DNA of 64,000 nt from UBA12191 sp009937185 (GTDB lineage: Bacteria; Planctomycetota; UBA8108; UBA1146), in contig CALJGL010000005.1 in the NCBI GenBank assembly GCA_938075155.1, positions 1 to 64,000 on the forward strand, read 5' to 3'. A program made the position numbers and the translations under genes. Positions within the stretch are counted from its first letter, which is position 1, and each line of letters starts with the position of its first letter. Positions 27,324-36,707 of this stretch are shown here, in pieces. The notes beneath the pieces were generated by a model, which made no database searches, was not told the origin of the DNA, and was given only the letters and a program-made list of their open reading frames with translations.

Positions 27324-28649
27324 TTAGGCGACGACTCTCAGACCATCGACAAGGATACCGGGTAATGAGCTTCCTTTAGGATGACGACTGACGTATGAAT
27401 GCGTATCAGCAAGGATCTCCGATTGATCTCCGATTTGTAGCAGCCCCTCTCCGAGGAGCCTCAGCACTGAATCGTCGATACGAACCGTGCCCACGGGGCC
27501 GACCGGCTTTCCATCCCGAACCCTTAGAGCAATCCAACGGGTGACTCCGGTAACGCGTGCGCCTTCGCGAGCAGCCATATTGCAATAATGCACATGAGAT
27601 AACCACAGGCCATCCCCCACCGCTTCAAAGGTTTGATCCGACGAAAGATCACCTGTCGACATCTCCATGGCTGAAACCTGTTCGTCGATATTAACGCCAT
27701 TGGTTTCAAGACCCAATTCCATCGCTGTTCTTGGACTGATCAGTCGACCTGTCCCCACTCCTGAATCAATTAACGGAATGGTATCCGGTAAAGAAAATCC
27801 AAGATCTCCAAATGAAGGCGCGCCGACAGAAAGAGGACGTTCATGAATACTCACTCGAGAGTCGAGCACTCGACCGTTATGTAGTGCTGAAAATGGACTA
27901 GAACCTTTCGCAAGAGCTCTTGCTGAAAAAGCACCGTTCCATAGCAACGGCCCCAACAGATCACGCAGCGCTGCAGGTTCAAGCCATGTTCGATATTCAC
28001 CTGCGGCTGGAGTATCCACAGGACGGGAGAGAAGTTCCAACGAGCTGAGTGCTCTATCTTTTCGCAGTTGCGCTTCTTCAGGATTCCAATCTCTTCCAGA
28101 CCATGTCCACTTTGCCGCTCCAGAGTGCTGCGTCAGGTGCATGGACCCATCAATTAAAGTAAGAGGAGCTTCGTACCATCTCCTCACAGCATTGGAGGTG
28201 GCCATACCTCTGTACATGATTCCCGTCATGGCAATACCGCACGATTCAGCGAGAGGTATCTCTCCCGCCAATGTTTGAATCATTTCACTCTTGCTCGGGA
28301 GCTCTCCCTCGAACCGTGATTCACTACTCCCGGAATCAGGGAGTGGCGGAAGATGAGGATCCTCTGACAACGATTCGAGAGTACGAGAGAGTTTGTCCAA
28401 TGCCGCACGGAGTGGAGATCGGTCATTAGACAGATCTCCAGAAAGCATCAGGCTCATCCGTACTTCTCGCCCTGAAGAGCGGAGTGCCAACTCTAAATTA
28501 CGCTGCTCGATGGATCCCGCTTGGCGAATCTTACCTGCTGAAATTCTGGAGAACCCAGTTCTCTCTCCCTTGAGGTGTAGAGAGATTTCCTCGCCAGGAG
28601 ATAAAAGCGATTCGGAATAGTTTGCAATCTCATAAAACCAGGACTGCAT
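27324..28649 (-). CDS. pmbA: TldE/PmbA-family protein
   Basis: About 441 residues from the ATG at 28649, which has GGGAGG upstream and shares one base with the tldD stop (TAATG). The sequence is a divergent TldD/PmbA relative: the C-terminal region has SPRTAMELGLETNGVNI and RVTGVTRWIALRVRDGKPVGPV, matching the PmbA beta-rich domain, and there is no HExxxH, as expected for the non-catalytic TldE partner. TldD and TldE form a heterodimeric zinc protease that degrades unfolded peptides and matures some RiPPs. More divergent than usual, so the partner assignment rests on context. Confidence 0.8.
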   Translation of the reverse strand: MQSWFYEIANYSESLLSPGEEISLHLKGERTGFSRISAGKIRQAGSIEQRNLELALRSSGREVRMSLMLSGDLSNDRSPLRAALDKLSRTLESLSEDPHLPPLPDSGSSESRFEGELPSKSEMIQTLAGEIPLAESCGIAMTGIMYRGMATSNAVRRWYEAPLTLIDGSMHLTQHSGAAKWTWSGRDWNPEEAQLRKDRALSSLELLSRPVDTPAAGEYRTWLEPAALRDLLGPLLWNGAFSARALAKGSSPFSALHNGRVLDSRVSIHERPLSVGAPSFGDLGFSLPDTIPLIDSGVGTGRLISPRTAMELGLETNGVNIDEQVSAMEMSTGDLSSDQTFEAVGDGLWLSHVHYCNMAAREGARVTGVTRWIALRVRDGKPVGPVGTVRIDDSVLRLLGEGLLQIGDQSEILADTHSYVSRHPKGSSLPGILVDGLRVVA

Positions 28650-30094
28650 TATCCCTCCCTTCCGAAGACTTCGAGGTCCCTGAATCGGCAAGCCGGCATG
28701 GCATGACCCACGAACACCATTTGGTTCGGCTCACCCTTGCCACAATTAGGAGTACCCCGCACTTGCCAAGTGTCTGCATCACCGACAGCATCGAGAGAAT
28801 TCCAGAAGGGAATCGTCGTGCTGCGGTAACCCGCATCTTTGACTCGAGTTGTCAGTTCACCATTTTCGATTAATCGAGCATCCTCCACACCAAACTGGAA
28901 TTTCCAACGCCGATCGTCGATAGACCAAGAAGAATTGACGTCGAGCCAAATTCCGTTTTCGACTCCTCCAATAAGATCTTTCATGGGAGTTTTTCCCGGC
29001 TCGATATTCAGATTTGCCATTCGATCGATGGGAGGCCTATTCCATGAACATGCTCGGGTTACAGCGATCGCCTCATCCTCAATATTCAATCTTTGTGCGC
29101 TGAGAGATCCTCCGATCCCTCGAACAAGACGTCCCTTATCGATAAGGCTGACCTTTTCTGCTTCAAGGCCTTCGTCATCAAATCCGGTGCTACAAACTTC
29201 ACCTTCCACCCCAGGATCGATCACAACATCCAGTATTTCTGGACCCCATCTGAGTGATCCCAAATCCTCGGTTTTTACAAAGCTAGTCCCCGCATAGTTT
29301 CGTTCATCGCCAAGAATACGATCTAATTCCAACGCATGACCGATGGATTCATGGACTTGAAGAACCATTTGGGCAGGGCCAATGACCGCATCCATGATTC
29401 CACTTGGACATATCGGAGCGAGAAGAGTTTCGAGAGCGTCTTCCCTAATTTGAGAACCCAGCCCATCAAAATTCACCTTGTCTAATACTTCCAAACCACC
29501 CAACTGGGCATCGCTTCGTCCCCCATTGGTTCGAGTTTGAACATCAGATCCATCAGAGGCGAGGACCTGCAACCATGGAATGATACGATCATGCTTTTGC
29601 CTTATGACGACCTCATCCGTCGTCACCAAAGTTGTCTCTGAACAAGATCGTGAAAGAGAAGCGACGCGTTGCACAACTCTTTCATCTCCCGCCATAGAGA
29701 GGCAGGAAGATCTCAGTCTGTCGACAATTTCTTTGGGAGTACTTTCTTCCCATGGTTTCTCAACGGGATGGCTCCAAGTTCCAGATCTCTGCGGACGCGG
29801 TGCCTTGGAAAAGTCCACCACTCCTTGATCCGAAGCAGTGTGAGCCCAATCGAGAGCGACTCGGGCAGCCTGGTAAAGTCCGCCAGGAGAAAGATCACTC
29901 GTAGCAGCAATGCCTTGCCCGTTGCCAGACACAACCGTGATCATGGCTCCTCGATCAGTGGTCGACCTCGGCGGAAGAAGAGCATCGTCACGAACCGTAT
30001 AGGACTCATTATGAGTTTCTACGATTCTCAGGGAACACCACGTTCCCCGGGGGGCCACTCTTCCTAGTAATTCCTGAATCTCCTGAGGTGTCAT
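28649..30094 (-). CDS. tldD: TldD-family metalloprotease
   Basis: 481 residues from an ATG with GGAGGG upstream. The zinc site HESIGHALELDRILGDE has HExxxH at residues 248-253, the TldD pattern. Other family segments are TGFDDEGLEAEKVSLIDKGRLVRG and, near the C-terminus, IENGELTTRVKDAGYRSTT. It is the catalytic half of the TldD/TldE protease, with the other half encoded directly downstream. No RiPP precursor or other obvious substrate gene is visible nearby. Sits downstream of nagA. Confidence 0.92.
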   Translation of the reverse strand: MTPQEIQELLGRVAPRGTWCSLRIVETHNESYTVRDDALLPPRSTTDRGAMITVVSGNGQGIAATSDLSPGGLYQAARVALDWAHTASDQGVVDFSKAPRPQRSGTWSHPVEKPWEESTPKEIVDRLRSSCLSMAGDERVVQRVASLSRSCSETTLVTTDEVVIRQKHDRIIPWLQVLASDGSDVQTRTNGGRSDAQLGGLEVLDKVNFDGLGSQIREDALETLLAPICPSGIMDAVIGPAQMVLQVHESIGHALELDRILGDERNYAGTSFVKTEDLGSLRWGPEILDVVIDPGVEGEVCSTGFDDEGLEAEKVSLIDKGRLVRGIGGSLSAQRLNIEDEAIAVTRACSWNRPPIDRMANLNIEPGKTPMKDLIGGVENGIWLDVNSSWSIDDRRWKFQFGVEDARLIENGELTTRVKDAGYRSTTIPFWNSLDAVGDADTWQVRGTPNCGKGEPNQMVFVGHAMPACRFRDLEVFGREG

Positions 30095-30109
30095 AGAAAT
30101 CCCTCCAGA

Positions 30110-31303
30110 TCAAAGTACGCGTTGCACGACAGCGGGTAGTCGAGGTCCGTCAGAATCTTCTACCGATAGTCCTCCACGTAATACAGCATCTACCCCGTCA
30201 GCTCCATGTATGACAAGGTCCGCACGGTAATCCGTACGAATACTGCCACGTCTAGGTAGCCCAATATCTTCAGCCGCATTGAGTGAACCCATCGCTTGAA
30301 GCTCAACTCCACTCAAACCCAATTCTTTTTCTGTTCTCAACAGTGCCTCAGGTAGAAGAGTCACACTCCCGGCGAGAGTCCCATCTACCAAAGTCGCCCT
30401 GTGGCCATCTGAGCAAACTTCTTGACCACAAAATACTCCTGTTGAAACTCCCATTCCAGCAAGTGGCATGGCATCACTTACGGCGATTAATCCATGCGCA
30501 CCTTTCAATTTTAGAGCAAGTTTTACGAGATCATTCGAAAGATGATGCCCATCAAGAATCACTTCACAACGAACTCGCTCGTCAAGAAGCAAGACTCCAA
30601 CAGGACCAGGATCCCTATGATGCATCGCTGGCATGGCATTACACAGATGGGTGCAGCGTCTCGCGCCGGATTCAATTGCTAATCGCGTTTCTTCTGCTGT
30701 AGCACACGTATGCCCAATAGATCCTTTCACTCCCACCATCGAAAACTTTTTCTGGGAAGCGAATGGAACTTCTTCGGGTGCAAATGTCATGATCCGTAAT
30801 TTGCCTCCAGCAGCTTCCAGCAATCTGTTCATCAACTCGTCATCCCAAGAGAGTACACCTGATTCAGGCAATGCCCCACGGCGGCCCGCAGAAACAAAGG
30901 GACCTTCAAGGTGAATCCCCATGATGGAAGGACTCAGCTCTGCTGCTCTGGCGCAGTTGGCAAGTGCATCTTTCATCGCGTCTTCGGGTCCTGGAACAAT
31001 TGTGGGATAGATACTCGTGATCCCTGTTCTTGCAAGATCCTCTGCACAAGATGCCAAGGTTTCGGCATCGGCTTGATTAAAGTTCACACCATTTGCTCCA
31101 TGAATATGGGTATCGATGAAGCCAGGAGTGACTCTGCGTCCACCGAGGTCCCAGACTTCATCCCCATTTGCCGTCCCCACAGGAGCCAGTCCCACAATCA
31201 CAGCACCTTCGAGAACCATGTCCGCATTGACGACACGGTCCGGTAGGGCCAATTGGCCATCCCTTAGCACTACTCGAATATCGGATACTTCTGGGTTGCT
31301 CAA
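30110..31303 (-). CDS. nagA: N-acetylglucosamine-6-phosphate deacetylase
   Basis: 397 residues from a TTG at 31303 with GGAG five bases upstream. Amidohydrolase metal site: GFIDTHIHG with His66 and His68, and HLEGPFVS with Glu133. Downstream come GHTCATAEET, THLCNAMPAMHHRDPG and the catalytic Asp in VSDAMPLAGMG. It deacetylates GlcNAc-6-phosphate to glucosamine-6-phosphate, used in amino-sugar catabolism or cell-wall recycling. Nine bases downstream of a ROK kinase, which would make its substrate. No nagB deaminase is in this window. Confidence 0.93.
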   Translation of the reverse strand: MSNPEVSDIRVVLRDGQLALPDRVVNADMVLEGAVIVGLAPVGTANGDEVWDLGGRRVTPGFIDTHIHGANGVNFNQADAETLASCAEDLARTGITSIYPTIVPGPEDAMKDALANCARAAELSPSIMGIHLEGPFVSAGRRGALPESGVLSWDDELMNRLLEAAGGKLRIMTFAPEEVPFASQKKFSMVGVKGSIGHTCATAEETRLAIESGARRCTHLCNAMPAMHHRDPGPVGVLLLDERVRCEVILDGHHLSNDLVKLALKLKGAHGLIAVSDAMPLAGMGVSTGVFCGQEVCSDGHRATLVDGTLAGSVTLLPEALLRTEKELGLSGVELQAMGSLNAAEDIGLPRRGSIRTDYRADLVIHGADGVDAVLRGGLSVEDSDGPRLPAVVQRVL

Positions 31304-31312
31304 CTTATCTCC

Positions 31313-32254
31313 TCAAGATCCTGATCTAAAAAAATGTTCTGCACGGAGCGCGGCACCGATCCAGCCCGCCTGGTTTCCCTTTTCAGCTTTGACCACTCTC
31401 AGGTCTGCTAAGGCTTTTGGTAGAAGTCGATCTCGTAAGGAAGATTCAATCAATCCCAGATGTTGAGGTCTGGCATCCACGATACCTCCTCCCACGACGA
31501 TGACATCCGGATTAAGAAGGTGAACAGCACTCATCATTCCTTCACCTAGAATACGCGCGCCCTCATCTAAGACCTCATTTGCAAGTTCATCGCCTTTTAA
31601 TCCGGCTTTTACTAAATCGGAAACTCCGGGTGCAATTTGTGCTCCGCTTCGCCTGCCCCATTCGGCAGCCATTCCCCAACCTCCGGAGTACGATTCCACA
31701 CAACCGATCAATCCGCAGTTACAGGGTCGACCTTCGGGTTGATAAGTAATGTGCCCCAACTCCATAGATCCACCCGTCGCACCTTTTAGCAACTCTCCCT
31801 CGATGATGGCACCACCACCAATGCCTGTTCCCACTGTTGCCGCCAATAAACTGTGCGCACCCCGACCTGCTCCGACTCGATACTCACCCCAAGCAGCGGC
31901 ATTCGCATCATTTTCGACAACTGCGGGAATATCGAATCGGTCTTGAAAAAATCCGATGATATCGGTGCCGTGCCACCCTCCCAGATTCGCTACGGGAAAA
32001 CGAATCTTTCCTTTTTTTGGATCCACCACTCCTGGGGTCCCTAATCCGAGAGCTTTTACTTCTCCACCATGTTCTGAGGCGAGATCGATGGCAGTTTCTC
32101 CAGCTTTCCCCAAAGCATCCAAGATAGCGTCCTGGCCTTGATCAGCGTAACTGGGAAAACGGTCTGACCAGATCTCCTGACCATCGGAACCACAGATACC
32201 CACCTTGACCTCGGTCCCCCCAAGATCCAGTCCTGCGAATAACTCTCTGGTCAA
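31313..32254 (-). CDS. ROK-family sugar kinase, probably N-acetylglucosamine kinase
   Basis: 313 residues from a TTG at 32254, with GGAGG five bases upstream. The N-terminal phosphate loop GLDLGGTEVKVG, the catalytic END in VVENDANAAAWGEY, the GTGIGGG motif and the ROK zinc cluster with ELGHITY followed by CNCGLIGCVES are all present. ROK kinases phosphorylate glucose, GlcNAc, ManNAc or fructose; the operon with nagA suggests GlcNAc, but glucokinase cannot be excluded from sequence alone. First gene of the kinase-nagA-tldD-pmbA operon. Confidence 0.9.
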   Translation of the reverse strand: MTRELFAGLDLGGTEVKVGICGSDGQEIWSDRFPSYADQGQDAILDALGKAGETAIDLASEHGGEVKALGLGTPGVVDPKKGKIRFPVANLGGWHGTDIIGFFQDRFDIPAVVENDANAAAWGEYRVGAGRGAHSLLAATVGTGIGGGAIIEGELLKGATGGSMELGHITYQPEGRPCNCGLIGCVESYSGGWGMAAEWGRRSGAQIAPGVSDLVKAGLKGDELANEVLDEGARILGEGMMSAVHLLNPDVIVVGGGIVDARPQHLGLIESSLRDRLLPKALADLRVVKAEKGNQAGWIGAALRAEHFFRSGS

Positions 32255-32390
32255 AGAGACCTCCCTGTAACAACACGCGTACTATAACAGCGCTCCCACC
32301 GAAGAAGTCGCGGGAGAGGTAACAGCATCGACTGCCAATCGCTCCGAGGCAAGGGCGACAGAGCAGAATCAGTTTAGTCACAGGGAAAGT

Positions 32391-32407
32391 GATACTGGAA
32401 CAGTATC
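32391..32407. promoter_or_regulatory. Perfect inverted repeat in a divergent promoter region
   Basis: GATACTG-GAA-CAGTATC: 7-bp arms with a 3-base centre, between the divergent ROK kinase (start 32254) and the Mpo1-like gene (start 32442). It could be an operator for either operon. No regulator is encoded next to it. Confidence 0.4.
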
Positions 32408-32441
32408 CGGTTATGATAGAGACCACTCAGAGGAGGCTTGG

Positions 32442-32828
32442 ATGAATGAAACACCACAGGACGTTTCGTCCCCTGAATCCGGAGATGCTCCTGAAGCAGA
32501 AAACACCCCTACAGAGAATCAGGGACCTGTTCAAAATTGGATTGATCGCTATCACGCGGACCACAAACATCCCTTGAATCATGTTACCCACTTCATAGGA
32601 ATACCTGCGATTGTGATCTCCCTCTTTGTCTTCTTTATCGATTGGCGCTGGGGAGTGGGACTCTTTGTCGGCGGCTGGATACTTCAGTTCATCGGACATG
32701 GAATAGAGGGAAACAAACCCTCCTTCATGAAAGATCCACGATTCCTTCTGGTAGGCCCACTCTTCATTCTTCAACAGGGGTTTCAAAAACTCACTGGAAG
32801 ATCCAAGAGGCCGGATTCCCATTCATGA
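32442..32828 (+). CDS. Mpo1-like (DUF962) membrane protein
   Basis: 128 residues from an ATG preceded by AGAGGAGG. After an acidic, Pro-rich N-terminus, the DUF962/Mpo1 core appears: YHADHKHPLNHVTHFIGIP, two hydrophobic segments, then WILQFIGHGIEGNKPSF and DPRFLLVGPLFIL. The conserved His residues match those that bind iron in yeast Mpo1, an alpha-dioxygenase of 2-hydroxy fatty acids. Role in this bacterium is unknown. Its stop overlaps the next gene's ATG (ATGA). Confidence 0.9.
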   Translation: MNETPQDVSSPESGDAPEAENTPTENQGPVQNWIDRYHADHKHPLNHVTHFIGIPAIVISLFVFFIDWRWGVGLFVGGWILQFIGHGIEGNKPSFMKDPRFLLVGPLFILQQGFQKLTGRSKRPDSHS

Positions 32829-35431
32829 ATCGTGCCAGACTTTCCCTCGCTATTATTAGCTTTCTAATTTTCCTTCTCACCCCTTCTTCATCTTGGGCAC
32901 AAAAGGGTGATCGTCAGGGTGAAGTTCAAAAAGAAAACTGGCGCAAATGGAATATTCCTGAAGCTCCTGTTCTATCACCGAGTGAGGCTCTCCAAGCTTT
33001 TGAAATAGCGCCAGGCTTCCGAATAGAACTGGTTGCCTGCGAACCCGAGATCGTCGATCCCGTCGCCATGGCTTGGGATGAAAAAGGCCGCCTTTGGGTT
33101 GTCGAACTTCGGGGATACATGAGGACAGTCGATGGCGATGGAGAGATGGACCCTGTTGGTCAAGTCGTTGTTCTTGAAGACAAAGACGACGACGGGGTTT
33201 TTGAAAAAAGTACCGTCTTTTTAGATGGCCTGATCAACCCTCGCGCCATCGCTATCGTTGAAGGCGGCGTCCTGATCGGAGAACCTCCTCACCTCTGGTA
33301 CTGTCAGGATCTGGATATGGACCTGAAATGTGATCGCAGATCTGAAGTCTCTCATTATGGAACTGATAACCCTGATCACGTTGAGCATACAGACAATGGC
33401 CTGATTCACTTTCTTGATAACTGGATCTACAACGCCAAAAGTTCTCGTAGATTCAAATTCGATGTTGTCGAAGGCAAACCTCAGCTGAAGGAGAGCAATA
33501 CCGCTTTCAGAGGACAATGGGGGCTGGTCCAGGACGACCTCGGACGAAAATACTACAATTATAATTCAACTTGGATCCACGCGGATCCACTCCCGGCAGA
33601 TCTTCTGCTAAGAAACCCACACTGTGGAAAAGTGATCGGACAGCCGGCACGATCAGGTCACCGAGTTATCCCTGATGAATCCACCTACCCCATCAGGATC
33701 AACTCCGGCATCAACAGAGGATATCACTCTCATATGCTTCATGCCGACGGACGCCTGAAGAGAAATACTGCTGCCTCAGGTATCGCCATTTTGCGCAGTC
33801 AAACATGGGGTGAAGAATGGAATGGGACCGCCTTTGTTCCTGAAGCCGCAGGAAATCTTGTCGCAGCATTTCGTTTTGAAGAAAATGGCACGCGACTTTT
33901 GGGAGAACAGCTCACTTGGCCTCATTCAAAATTCATTCAGCAAGCGTTTCTGGCTTCTCGTGACGAACGCTTTCGCCCCGTCGATGCAAAGTTAGGTCCA
34001 GATGGAAATCTTTACATCATCGATATGTACAGGGGCATCATCCAACACCGCCAGTTTGTAACGAGCTATCTTCGAAAACAAATTGAGGAACGAAAACTCG
34101 CAACACCTATTGGTCTCGGAAGAATCTGGAGAGTCGTCAAAGATTCAGATCAGACATTTTCACAAACCCCTTTCAAAAAGCTCTTCGCAACACCCGAAGA
34201 TCAGGTTCAATCTCTCGCTCACAGCGTCGGCTGGGTTCGAGATACCAGTCAAAGATTGCTCGTCGAATCAGGGACAAAAAAAATAGCTCCAGATCTCAAA
34301 AAGTTACTGAGAGATTCTTCGACGGGACTCGGGCGCCTACATGCCATGTGGACTCTACAAGGTTTATCTGCGCTCGATGTCCAAGATCACCTCGTCGCTC
34401 TTAGTTCAGACGACGAGTATTTACGAAGGGTCTCCTGCCAAATTCTGACGACCGACCCTCTGAAAGAGGAACAAGACATTCAGCAAATCGTCTCCCATTT
34501 GAAAAAGACATCAGCGACACCTGAAACGATCGTGGGCATCGTTCACCGGGTATTGGCATTGTCTGCATTCCCTGAGAACGACGAAGCCATCGAAGCTCTT
34601 TTCTTGATGCTTCGCGAACATGGGAGAAATGTCGATGTACGGATGGCAGCCATCAGTGGCTGGGATGACTATCAAGTGGAAAGGATATCCCGCCTGATTC
34701 GCTCAGACGTGAACATCCAAGGATTCTCTGGTCTTGGAAAACTATTGAGAGAACTCACTCTATCAGCACTGCGAAAAGATTCATTAGCACTCGGTTTGCT
34801 CCTCGACATGATGGACTCTTTGGACTCATCCGACCCTCGGCTGGCTGCGATTCTCTCAGGTATCAACATCGCCATCACAGATAAGCGTTGGAAGTGGCAT
34901 GCTCTCCCAAGAACACCATTGATTCTTCAGCGAAAAGATCTTGTCGGAACAACACTAGGAGAAGCGCAGGCCATATTGGCACGTATAGAAGTGGATCCTC
35001 AACTTCAGATTTCAGTCAAAGAGTGGACTGAGATAGAGAGACGCCTCGCAAGAAAAGGGGCGATGGCTTTCGCCTCTTCGTGCGCTTCTTGCCATGGCTC
35101 GAGTGGATCTGGACTGTCAGGTTTGGGGCCCTCCTTGATCGACAGTCCCTGGCTATTAGATGAAGCCCAAGTCCCTGTTCGTATCGTATTAGATGGCCTG
35201 ACCGGTCCCCTCGAAGTCGATGGCGAAACCTGGGACTTGACGATGCCTGGGCATCGAGAAAATCCACGATTGGCTGATGAAGATATTGCGGGATTGCTCA
35301 CCTGGGCTCGAAGACAATGGGGCCATAAGGCAGATCCTATCTCACCTCAGCAAGTGCTCACGATTCGTGAAGCGACACAAGGTCGAAAGCTACCTTGGAC
35401 AATTCATAGCCTCCAGAAAGGTCCTTTTTGA
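32825..35431 (+). CDS. PVC-type membrane-bound dehydrogenase with C-terminal cytochrome c domain
   Basis: About 868 residues from the ATG at 32825, overlapping the upstream TGA; the signal peptide RLSLAIISFLIFLLTPSSSWA follows directly. Residues about 55-430 are the propeller-like PVC dehydrogenase domain (GFRIELVACEPEIVDPVAMAWDEKGRLWVVELRGY, DGNLYIIDMYRGIIQHRQF). A HEAT-like helical stretch comes next, then a cytochrome c with CASCHG at residues 753-758. This architecture is abundant in planctomycetes and Verrucomicrobia and is thought to oxidise sugars or alcohols; the substrate is unknown. Coupled to the DUF1080 gene downstream. Confidence 0.9.
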   Translation: MNRARLSLAIISFLIFLLTPSSSWAQKGDRQGEVQKENWRKWNIPEAPVLSPSEALQAFEIAPGFRIELVACEPEIVDPVAMAWDEKGRLWVVELRGYMRTVDGDGEMDPVGQVVVLEDKDDDGVFEKSTVFLDGLINPRAIAIVEGGVLIGEPPHLWYCQDLDMDLKCDRRSEVSHYGTDNPDHVEHTDNGLIHFLDNWIYNAKSSRRFKFDVVEGKPQLKESNTAFRGQWGLVQDDLGRKYYNYNSTWIHADPLPADLLLRNPHCGKVIGQPARSGHRVIPDESTYPIRINSGINRGYHSHMLHADGRLKRNTAASGIAILRSQTWGEEWNGTAFVPEAAGNLVAAFRFEENGTRLLGEQLTWPHSKFIQQAFLASRDERFRPVDAKLGPDGNLYIIDMYRGIIQHRQFVTSYLRKQIEERKLATPIGLGRIWRVVKDSDQTFSQTPFKKLFATPEDQVQSLAHSVGWVRDTSQRLLVESGTKKIAPDLKKLLRDSSTGLGRLHAMWTLQGLSALDVQDHLVALSSDDEYLRRVSCQILTTDPLKEEQDIQQIVSHLKKTSATPETIVGIVHRVLALSAFPENDEAIEALFLMLREHGRNVDVRMAAISGWDDYQVERISRLIRSDVNIQGFSGLGKLLRELTLSALRKDSLALGLLLDMMDSLDSSDPRLAAILSGINIAITDKRWKWHALPRTPLILQRKDLVGTTLGEAQAILARIEVDPQLQISVKEWTEIERRLARKGAMAFASSCASCHGSSGSGLSGLGPSLIDSPWLLDEAQVPVRIVLDGLTGPLEVDGETWDLTMPGHRENPRLADEDIAGLLTWARRQWGHKADPISPQQVLTIREATQGRKLPWTIHSLQKGPF

Positions 35432-36672
35432 AGATCCAAATGGCGATACTCATTAACTTGATTTCGATTTTTATCTTATCGACCTTTTCCAGCGGATCTC
35501 TTTCTAACGATTCTGCTTGGGAAAACATTACCCCCACAGAAAAACTCGACGGCTGGAAAATCGTCTGTGGACCAGCCACATATTCTGTCGAAGCAGAAGT
35601 TGTGACGGGCACTTCGGTCGCAGGAAGTCCCAATACCTTCCTCATCACTGAGAAATCATATGGAGATTTTGAACTCGAATACGAATTCAAGGTCGATGGA
35701 AAACTCAACTCCGGAGTTCAAATCCGAAGTGAAGTCAATAATGGCGCGCTGAAGGGCTGCCAAATCGAAATCGATATGGATAAAAACCGTCAGCGATTTT
35801 GGAGCGCAGGAATTTTCGAAGAAGGAGATCGTGGCTGGCTCTGCGATCTGAAAGAAAATCCCCAGGCTCGCGCAGCCCACAAATTTGAAGAATGGAACCA
35901 TGTTCGGGTCATCGCCCGAGGTGCCTTGATTAAAACCTGGCTCAACGGAGTCCCCGCCGCAGGCACCTATTGTGGTCAAAGACTCGAGGGAGTCATTGGC
36001 CTTCAGGTTCACGGTGTAGGTTCAGGACAAGTAGAACCTCTTCAGGTCCAATGGCGTGACATGAGATTAAGAGACCTCGGTAGACATCAATGGTTGACGA
36101 TTATCGAAAAAAATCATCGGGATGATGAGAACCCTGACGCTGAGAAAAGCGGCGTTGAAATCACTGATACCTCCCAAGAAAATCTGCTGACGAATCTCAA
36201 ACTCCCCTCTGGAGTGGAGTCTCTCAGAGTCACACTTGATCTTCAGGACTCAGAAAAATGGCGTTGTGAGCAAGGAGACTTCTCTTTTTCCATGATTTCC
36301 CCTGGAGAGTATCAATACACATTTCCGCCCGTCACAGTGGAGGGTGACCCTCTGACAATGGGGCCAGGTGGCATAGGATTCTCCCCCCAAGAAGGAGAGA
36401 CCCAGATCTATCTCCACAACGGACCTTGGGGGTCTGGATTCGAAATTATCGGAAGGCAAAGTCGGAGATCGACTCGCCAAATGTACATTGCCGCGGCATT
36501 ACAACCCTCACCCGGCCAGAACATGACAATTCTCCCTCCAGAGCTCTCTTTTTGGAGACTTGAGGCTCTCGTGCCACAAATAGCAGAAAAAGCCGCTCAG
36601 GAGGTCGGAGAAGGCCCTGAATCCCGCTCCGATTCTTCGGAAACTATTGCACCCCCGGAGCGAGACAGATAG
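35428..36672 (+). CDS. DUF1080 (3-keto-disaccharide hydrolase-like) secreted protein
   Basis: 414 residues from a TTG at 35428 that overlaps the upstream stop (TTGA); an ATG at 35440 is an alternative. After a signal peptide, residues about 35-210 are a DUF1080 jelly roll: LDGWKIVCGP, SYGDFELEYEFKVDGKLNSGVQIRSE, EEWNHVRVIARGALIKTWLNGVP and VIGLQVHGVG. Members are beta-sandwich hydrolases; some cleave 3-keto-glycosides. A second beta-rich domain of about 150 residues follows, unassigned. The pairing with a membrane-bound dehydrogenase fits a 3-keto-glycoside route (oxidation, then cleavage), which is inference. Confidence 0.85.
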   Translation: MKIQMAILINLISIFILSTFSSGSLSNDSAWENITPTEKLDGWKIVCGPATYSVEAEVVTGTSVAGSPNTFLITEKSYGDFELEYEFKVDGKLNSGVQIRSEVNNGALKGCQIEIDMDKNRQRFWSAGIFEEGDRGWLCDLKENPQARAAHKFEEWNHVRVIARGALIKTWLNGVPAAGTYCGQRLEGVIGLQVHGVGSGQVEPLQVQWRDMRLRDLGRHQWLTIIEKNHRDDENPDAEKSGVEITDTSQENLLTNLKLPSGVESLRVTLDLQDSEKWRCEQGDFSFSMISPGEYQYTFPPVTVEGDPLTMGPGGIGFSPQEGETQIYLHNGPWGSGFEIIGRQSRRSTRQMYIAAALQPSPGQNMTILPPELSFWRLEALVPQIAEKAAQEVGEGPESRSDSSETIAPPERDR

Positions 36673-36707
36673 ACTTCCCGTTCGGTTGAAAATACTCGGA
36701 GGACAAT

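Noticed and set aside
27324..30094. RiPP cluster suggested by TldD/TldE
   Set aside because: No short precursor gene or modifying enzyme is near; the genes sit with amino-sugar genes instead.
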